From: Megachile rotundata
Taxonomy: Eukaryota; Arthropoda; Insecta; Hymenoptera; Megachilidae
Direction: 5' to 3'
Assembly: GCF_050947335.1 (NCBI RefSeq)
Contig: NW_027473317.1
Location: 3,844,001 to 3,908,000 of the forward strand
DNA length: 64,000 bases
Positions 57,429 to 64,000 of the stretch are shown piece by piece; position 1 is the stretch's first letter; every line of letters starts with the position of its first letter. The notes beneath the pieces were generated by a model. The model had not been told where the DNA came from and ran no database searches. It saw only the letters and a list, made by a program, of their open reading frames with translations. Made by a program: the position numbers and the translations under genes.

Positions 57429-59626
57429 GTATGATTATGATTGTATGATTGTCGTTGTATGATTGTGATTGTGTGATTGTGATTGTATGATTGTGATTGT
57501 ATGATTGTGATTGTATGATTATGATCGTATGATTGTGATTGTATGATTGTGATTGTATGATTGTGATTGTATGATTGTGATTGCATGATTGTGATTGCGT
57601 GATTGTGATTGTATGATTGTGATTGTATGATTGTGATTGTATGATTGTGATTGTATGATTGTTTCTGTATGATTGTGATTGTATGATTGCGATTGTATGA
57701 TTGCGATTGTATGATTGTGATTGTATGATCGTGATTATATGATCGTGATTGTATGATCGTGATTGTGAGATTGTGATTGTATGATTGTGGTTGTATGATT
57801 GTGATTGTATGATTGTGATTGTATGATTGTGATTGTATGATTGTGTTTGCATGATTGTGATTCTATGATTGTGATTGCGTGATTGTGATTGTATGATTGT
57901 GATTGTATGATTGTGATTGTATGATTGTGATTGTATGATAGTAATTGTATGATTGTCATTGTATGATTGTGATTGTATGATTGTGATCGTATGATTGTGA
58001 TCGTATGATTGTGATCGTATGATTGTGATCGTATGATTGTGGTCGTATGATTGTGGTTGTATGATTGTGATTGTATGATTGTGATTGTATGATTGTGATT
58101 GTATGATTGTGATTGTATGATTGTGATTGTATGATTGTGATTGTATGATTGTGATTGTATGATCGTGATTGTATGATCGTGATTGTGAGATTGTGATTGT
58201 ATGATTGTGGTTGTATGATTGTGGTTGTATGATTGTGATCGTATGATTGTGATCGTATGATTGTGATTGTATGATTGTGATTGTATGATTGTGATTGTAT
58301 GATTGCGATTGTATGATTGTGATTGTATGATTGTGATTGTATGATTGTGATCGAATGATTGTGATCGTACGATTGTGATTGTATAATGGTGATTGTATGA
58401 TTGTGATTGTATGATTGTGATTGTATGATTGTGATTGTATGATTGTGATTGTATGATTGTGATTGTATGATTGCGATTGTATGATTGTGATTGTATGATT
58501 GTGATTGTATGATCGTGATTGTATGATCGTGATTGTATGATCGTGATTGTGAGATTGTGATTGTATGATTGTGGTTGTATGATTGTGATCGTATGATTGT
58601 GATTGTATGATTGTAATTGTATGATTGTGATTGTATGATTGTGATTGTATGATTGTGATTGTATGATTGTGATCGTATGATTGTCATTCTTTGATTGCGA
58701 TTGTATGATTGTGATTGTATGATTGTGATTGTATGATTGTGATTGTATGATTGTTATTGTATGATTGTAATTGTATGATTGTGATTGTATGATTGTGATT
58801 GTATGATTGTGATTGTATGATTGTGATTGTATGATTGTGATTGTATGATTGCGATTGTATGATTGTGATTGTATGATTGTGATTGTATGATTGTGATCGT
58901 ATGATTGTGGTCGTATGATTGTGATTGTATAATCTTGATTGTATGATTGCGATTGTATGATTGTGATTGTATGATTGTGATTGTATGATTGTGATTGTAT
59001 GATTGTGATTGTATGATTGTGATTGTATGATTGTGATTGTATGATTGTGATCGTATGATTGTGATTCTTTGATTGCGATTGTATGATTGCGATTGTATGA
59101 TTGTGATTGTATGATTGTGATTGTATGATTGTGATTGTATGATTGTGATTGTATGATTGTGATTGTATGATTGTGATTGTATGATTGTGATTGTATGATT
59201 GTGATTGTATGATTGTGATTGTATGATTGTGATTGTATGATTGTGATTGTATGATCGTGATTGTATGATCGTGATTGTGAGATTGTGATTGTATGATTGT
59301 GGTTGTATGATTGTGGTTGTATGATTGTGATCGTATGATTGTGATCGTATGATTGTGATTGTATGATTTTGATTGTATGATTGTGATTGTATGATTGTGA
59401 TTGTATGATTGTGATTGTGTGATTGTGATTGTATGATTGTGATCGTATGATTGTGATCGTACGATTGTGGTTGTATAATGGTGATTGTATGATTGTGATT
59501 GTATAATTGTGATTGTATGATTGTGATTGTATGATTGCGATTGTATGATTCTGATGGTATGATTGTGATTGTATGATTGTGATTGTATGATTGTTATTGT
59601 ATGATTGTGATTGTATGATTGTGATT
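57429..59626 (+). repeat. 157-monomer block, copy 2
   Basis: Partner of 51,787-53,984. It ends exactly where the seven-monomer tandem duplication at 59,627 starts, marking a recombination seam. Confidence 0.87.
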
Positions 59627-59822
59627 GTATGATCGTGATTGTATGATCGTGATTGTAAGATCGTGATTGTCAGATAGTGATTGTATGATTGTGGTTGTAT
59701 GATTGTGATTGTATGATTGTGATTGTATGATCGTGATTGTATGATCGTGATTGTAAGATCGTGATTGTCAGATAGTGATTGTATGATTGTGGTTGTATGA
59801 TTGTGATTGTATGATTGTGATT
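59627..59822 (+). repeat. Local tandem duplication of 7 monomers (98 bp) at a block seam
   Basis: Seven monomers (two gatcg, gtaagatcg, gtcagatag, ggtt, two plain) at 59,627-59,724 are repeated at 59,725-59,822. The parental block at 47.6 kb has the gtcagatag landmark only once. The duplication therefore arose at or after the event that joined the two blocks here. Confidence 0.88.
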
Positions 59823-62800
59823 GTATGATTGTGATTGTATGATTGTGTTTGCATGATTGTGATTGTATGATCGTGATTGTGAGATTGTGATTGTATGATT
59901 GTGATTGTATGATTGTGATTGTATGATTGTGATTGTATGATTGTGATTGTATGATTGCGATTGTATGATTGTCATTGTATGATAGTAATTGTATGATTGT
60001 GATTGTATGATTGTCATTGTATGATTGCGATTGTATGATTGTGATTGTATGATTGTGATTGTATGATTGTGATCGTATGATTGTGATCGTATGATTGTGA
60101 TTGTGTAATTGTGATTGTATGATTGTGATTGTATGATTGTGATTGTATGATTGCGATTGTATGATTCTGATTGTATGATTGTGATTGTATGATTGTGATT
60201 GTATGATCGTGATTGTATGATCGTGATTGTGAGATTGTGATTGTATGATTGTGGTTGTATGATTGTGATTGTATGATTGTGATTGTATGATTGTGATCGT
60301 ATGATTGCGATTCTTTGATTGCGATTGTATGATTGTGATTGTATGATTGTGATAGTATGATTGTGATTGTATGATTGTGATTGTATGATTGTGATTGTAT
60401 GATTGTGATTGTATGATTTTGATTGTATGATCGTGATTGTATGATCGTGATTGTGAGATCGTGATTGTATGATTGTGATTGTATGATTGTGATTGTATGA
60501 TTGTGATTGTATGATTGTGATTGTATGATAGTGATTGTATGATTGTGATTGTATGATTGTCATTGTATGATTGTGATTGTATGATTGTGATTGTATGATT
60601 GTGATCGTATGATTGTGATCGTATGATTGTGATCGTATGATTGTGATTGTATGATTGTGATTGTATGATTGTGATTGTATGATTGTGATTGTGTGATTGT
60701 GATTGTGAGATTGTGATTGTATGATTTTGATTGTATGATCGTGATTCTATGATCGTGATTGTGAGATTTTGATTGTGTGATTGTGATTGTATGATTGTGA
60801 TTGTATGATTGTGATTGTATGATTGTGATTGTATGATTGTGATTGTATGATTGTGATTGTATGATTGTGATTGTATGATTGTGATTGTATGATTGTGATT
60901 GTATGATAGTAATTGTATGATTGTGATTGTATGATTGTCATTGTATGATTGTGATTGTATGACTGTGATTGTATGATTGTGATTGTATGATTGTGATTGT
61001 ATGATTGTGATTGTATGATTGTGATTGTATGATTGTGATCGTATGATTGTGATTCTTTGATTGCGATTGTATGATTGTGATTGTATGATTGTGATTGTAT
61101 GATTTTGATTGTGTGATTGTGATTGTATGATTGTGATTGTATGAGTGTGATTGTATGATTGTGATTGTATGATTGTGACTGTATGATTGTGATTGTATGA
61201 TTGTCATTGTATGATTGTCATTGTATGATTATGATTGTATGATTGTGATTCTTTGATTGTGATTGTATGATTATGATTGTATGATTGTGATTGTATGATT
61301 GTGATGGTGTGATTGTGATTGTATGATTCTGATCGTATGATTGTGATTCTTTGATTGCGATTGTATGATTGTGATTGTATGATTGTGATTGTATGATTGT
61401 GATTGTATGACTGTGATTGTATGATTGGCATCGTATGATTGTGATTGTGTGATTGCGATTGTATGATTGTGACTGTATGATTGTGATTGTATGATTGTCA
61501 TTGTATGATTGTGATTGTATGATTATGATTGTATGATTGTCATTGTATGATTGTGATTGTGTGATTGTGATTGTATGATTGTGATTGTATGTTTGTGATT
61601 GTATGATTGTGATTGTACGATTGTGATTGCATGATTGTGATTGCATGATTGTGATTGTATGATTGTGATTGTATGATTGTGATTGTATGATGGTTTCTGT
61701 ATGATTGTGATTGTATGATTGCGATTGTATGATTCTGATTGTATGATTGTGATTGTGTGATTGTGATTGTGTGATTGTGATAGTATAATTGTGATTGTAT
61801 GATTGTGATTGTATGATTGTGATTGTATGATTGCGATTGTATGATTCTGATTGTATGATTGTGATTGTATGATCGTGATTGTATGATCGTGATTGTATGA
61901 TCGTGATTGTGAGATAGTGATTGTATGATTGTGGTTGTATGATTGTGATTGTATGATTGTGATTGTATGATTGTGATTGTATGATTGTGTTTGCATGATT
62001 GTGATTGTATGATCGTGATTGTATGATCGTGATTGTATGATCGTGATTGTATGATCGTGATTGTATAATTGTGATTGTATGATCGTGATTGTGAGATTGT
62101 GATTGTATGATTGTGGTTGTATGATTGTGATTGTATGATTGTGATTGTATGATTGTGATTGTATGATTGTGTTTGCATGATTGTGATTGTATGATTGTGA
62201 TTGCGTGATTGTGATTGTATGATTGTGATTGTGTGATTGCGATTGTATGATTGTGACTGTATGATTGTGATTGTATGATTGTGATTGTATGAATGCGATT
62301 GTATGATTGTGACTGTATGATTGTGATTGTATGATTGTCATTGTATGATTGTGATTGTATGATTATGATTGTATGATTGTGATTGTATGATTGTGATTGT
62401 GTGATTGTGATTGTATAATTCTGATCGTATGATTGTGATTGTAAGATTGTGATTGTGTGATTGCGATTGTATGATTGCGACTGTATGATTGTGATTGTAT
62501 GATTGTCATTGTATGATTGTGATTGTATGATTATGATTGTATGATTGTGCTTGTATGATTGTGATTGTGTGATTGTGATTGTATGATTGTGATTGTATGA
62601 TTGTGATTGTAAGATTGTGATTGTGTGATTGTGATTGTATGATTCTGATCGTATGATTGTGATTCTTTGATTGCGATTGTATGATTGTGATTGTATGATT
62701 GTGATTGTATGATTGTTATTGTATGATTGTGATTGTATGATTGTGATTGTATGATTGGCATCGTATGATTGTGATTGTGTGATTGCGATTGTATGATTGT

Positions 62801-64000
62801 GACTGTATGATTGTGATTGTATGATTGTCATTGTATGATTGTGATTGTATGATTATGATTGTATGATTGTCATTGTATGATTGTGATTGTGTGATTGTGA
62901 TTGTATGATTGTGATTGTATGATTGTGATTGTATGATTATGATCGTATGATTGTGATTGTATGATTGTGATTGTATGATTGTGATTGTATGATTGCGATT
63001 GTATGATTCTGATTGTATGATTGTGATTGTATGATCGTGATTGTATGATCGTGATTGTATGATCGTGATTGTGAGATAGTGATTGTATGATCGTGATTGT
63101 ATGATCGTGATTTTATGATCGTGATTGTGAGATAGTGATTGTATGATTGTGGTTGTATGATTGTGATTGTATGATTGTGATTGTATGATTGTGATTGTAT
63201 GATTGTGTTTGCATGATTGTGATTGTATGATCGTGATTGTGAGATTGTGATTGTATGATTGTGATTGTATGATTGTGATTGTATGATTGTGATTGTATGA
63301 TTGTGATTGTATGATTGCGATTGTATGATTGTCATTGTACGATAGTAATTGTATGATTGTGATTGTATGATTGTCATTGTATGATTGCGATTGTATGATT
63401 GTGATTGTATGATTGTGATTGTATGATTGTGATCGTATGATTGTGATCGTATGATTGTGATTGTGTAATTGTGATTGTATGATTGTGATTGTATGATTGT
63501 GATTGTATGATTGTGATTGTATGATTGCGATTGTATGATTCTGATTGTATGATTGTGATTGTATGATTGTGATTGTATGATCGTGATTGTATGATCGTGA
63601 TTGTGAGATTGTGATTGTATGATTGTGGTTGTATGATTGTGATTGTATGATTGTGATTGTATGATTGTGATCGTATGATTGCGATTCTTTGATTGCGATT
63701 GTATGATTGTGATTGTATGATTGTGATAGTATGATTGTGATTGTATGATTGTGATTGTATGATTGTGATTGTATGATTTTGATTGTATGATCGTGATTGT
63801 ATGATCGTGATTGTGAGATCGTGATTGTATGATTGTGATTGTATGATTGTGATTGTATGATTGTGATTGTATGATTGTGATTGTATGATAGTGATTGTAT
63901 GATTGTGATTGTATGATTGTCATTGTATGATTGTGATTGTGTGATTGTGATTGTATGATTGTGATTGTATGATTGTGATTGTATGATTATGATCGTATGA
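59711..64000 (+). repeat. Second copy of the 47.6-51.9 kb block, cut by the window end
   Basis: Partner of 47,587-51,890; bases 63,951-64,000 equal 51,841-51,890. The sequence just to the left (57,429-59,626) copies 51,787-53,984, so the order is that of a tandem unit of about 12.1 kb that starts again near 59.63-59.73 kb. Confidence 0.87.
63029..63140 (+). repeat. Copy of the 56-bp local duplication
   Basis: Same doubled quartet as at 50,919-51,030, with the same ttatgatcg substitution, at offset 12,110. Confidence 0.85.

Larger units (their letters stand above)
1485..61698 (+). repeat. Landmark monomer gtatgattgtttct marking a higher-order module (22 copies)
   Basis: This three-substitution variant starts at 1485, 2745, 4607, 6343, 8779, 11341, 13777, 21127, 23703, 26545, 31473, 32551, 34329, 35995, 38151, 40629, 44171, 49561, 52011, 54573, 57653 and 61685; at 49561 and 61685 it reads gatggtttct. 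It is almost always preceded by gcatgatt or gcgtgatt monomers. It is followed by gtatgattgcgatt, usually a gattctg monomer, then gtgtgatt twice and a gata-gtataatt pair; the 6343, 52011 and 57653 copies have a second gattgcg instead. Every spacing is a multiple of 14. A spacing of about 2.4-2.6 kb recurs (2436, 2562, 2436, 2576, 2478, 2450, 2562), which I read as an intermediate higher-order repeat of about 174-184 monomers. Other spacings run from 1,078 to 7,350 bp. Found by eye; a copy may be missed. Confidence 0.85.
1..64000. repeat. Satellite array, 14-bp monomer, fills the whole window
   Basis: The window is a head-to-tail array of the 14-mer gtatgattgtgatt (4 G, 7 T, 3 A, no C on the + strand; 29% GC). 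It starts at a monomer boundary at base 1 and ends six bases into a monomer, so it continues past both edges. Monomer starts checked at 5041, 10025, 20049, 25033, 31991, 40027, 50051, 60005 and 63967, plus 22 landmark monomers, are all congruent to 1 modulo 14. Variants are substitutions: gtgtgatt, gtgagatt, gtaagatt, gtacgatt, gcatgatt and gtataatt in the first half; gatcg, gattgcg, gattctg, gattatg, gtcatt, gtggtt, gtgact and gtgatc in the second. No unique spacer, poly-A tract or transposon-like segment interrupts it. It fits eukaryotic constitutive heterochromatin. I do not recognise the family. Confidence 0.97.
1..64000 (-). other. Stop-poor minus strand: frame-degenerate shadow ORFs, not genes
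   Basis: Reverse-complementing three monomers (42 bp) gives NHNHTITIIQSQSY with no stop. Because 14 leaves remainder 2 on division by 3, each frame passes through all three phases and reads the same 14-residue period. Long ORFs follow automatically; the longest is 813 codons at 52,093-54,534, and others reach 652, 637 and 579. They end where a variant makes TCA, TTA or CTA on the + strand (gtcatt, gattatatg, gattctatg). Many begin at the same gtcatt monomer, because TCAT is ATGA on the minus strand; this makes 4-bp stop/start overlaps that only look like translational coupling. The + strand has two TGA per 42 bp in every frame. No signal peptide, domain, splice structure or unique sequence accompanies any ORF. 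I infer these are non-coding. Confidence 0.93.

Noticed and set aside
1..64000. HNH nuclease or histidine-rich metal-binding protein, from the letters HNH in the translation
   Set aside because: An HNH domain is a fold of some 30-60 residues with spaced catalytic residues; here the letters are a by-product of AATCACAATCAT repeated every 14 residues.
1..64000. Ice-nucleation or antifreeze-like repeat protein (TxT pattern, short periodic repeat)
   Set aside because: The TIT motif is the only resemblance. The period, the glycine/alanine pattern and the capping regions of those families are absent, and the ORFs are frame-degenerate noise.
1..64000. CRISPR array
   Set aside because: The repeats are directly adjacent with no unique spacers, and no cas genes are present.
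1..64000. Telomeric repeat (long G/T-rich unit, C-free strand)
   Set aside because: The monomer has no GG or GGG run, so it cannot form G-quadruplexes like typical telomeres, and it does not match TTAGGG, TTTAGGG or the longer yeast telomere types that I know. A subtelomeric position remains possible.
1..64000. Promoters, TATA-like boxes, polyadenylation signals, ribosome binding sites and terminators
   Set aside because: TATGATT-like strings occur every 14 bp, so a match carries no information. No AATAAA signal or GC-rich hairpin stands out against the repeat.
1..64000. tRNA, rRNA or structured ncRNA genes
   Set aside because: With almost no C on the + strand, stable stems cannot form, and no non-repeat sequence exists to hold such a gene.
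1..64000. Transposable element or insertion interrupting the array
   Set aside because: I looked for segments with runs of C, poly-A, long unique sequence or loss of the 14-bp register and found none. All seams are between satellite blocks.
1..64000. Selection to keep the minus strand open
   Set aside because: Stop-creating variants (gtcatt, gattatatg, gattctatg) are common and have been copied along with the modules, so there is no sign that they are avoided.

Overview
The whole 64,000-base window is one uninterrupted satellite array. There are no genes, RNA genes, transposons, CRISPR arrays or unique spacers in it. The monomer is 14 bp, gtatgattgtgatt on the + strand, and the window holds 4,571 full copies plus 6 bases. 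It runs off both edges. A head-to-tail array this long points to a eukaryotic genome, in satellite-rich heterochromatin (pericentromeric, subtelomeric or similar), probably assembled from long reads. I do not recognise the monomer as a named satellite and cannot name the organism.

Three properties dominate. (1) Register: every monomer start I checked, from base 1 to base 63,967, is congruent to 1 modulo 14. Variation is therefore by substitution and by gain or loss of whole monomers. (2) Strand asymmetry: the consensus + strand has no cytosine, and I saw no inverted segment. (3) Frame degeneracy: 14 is not divisible by 3 and the minus strand of the monomer makes no stop codon, so all three minus frames read the same 14-residue peptide, NHNHTITIIQSQSY. 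The minus strand is full of long ORFs as an arithmetic consequence. They are not genes.

Above the monomer there is nested higher-order structure. A set of rare variant monomers (for example gtatgattgtttct, found 22 times) recurs in the same order in modules that are often 2.4-2.6 kb apart. Modules are combined into larger duplicated blocks. 6.5-17.1 kb is repeated at 18.9-29.9 kb (offset about 12.35 kb, drifting by whole monomers). 47.6-51.9 kb is repeated at 59.7-64.0 kb (offset 12,124 then 12,110). 1-2.1 kb is repeated at 9.86-11.95 kb (offset 9,856). 2.09-3.51 kb is repeated at 8.12-9.55 kb (offset 6,034). 36.8-40.2 kb is repeated at 42.8-46.1 kb (offset about 5,992). 51.8-54.0 kb is repeated at 57.4-59.6 kb (offset 5,642). 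Small fresh-looking tandem duplications of 4, 7 and 14 monomers sit inside these blocks.

The layout is therefore a mosaic of repeatedly duplicated segments, as expected from unequal exchange or replication-based amplification. The substitution spectrum has one notable bias: all four TpG steps of the monomer have common CpG alternatives, which fits decay of methylated CpG. A misassembled or collapsed copy number cannot be excluded from sequence alone.
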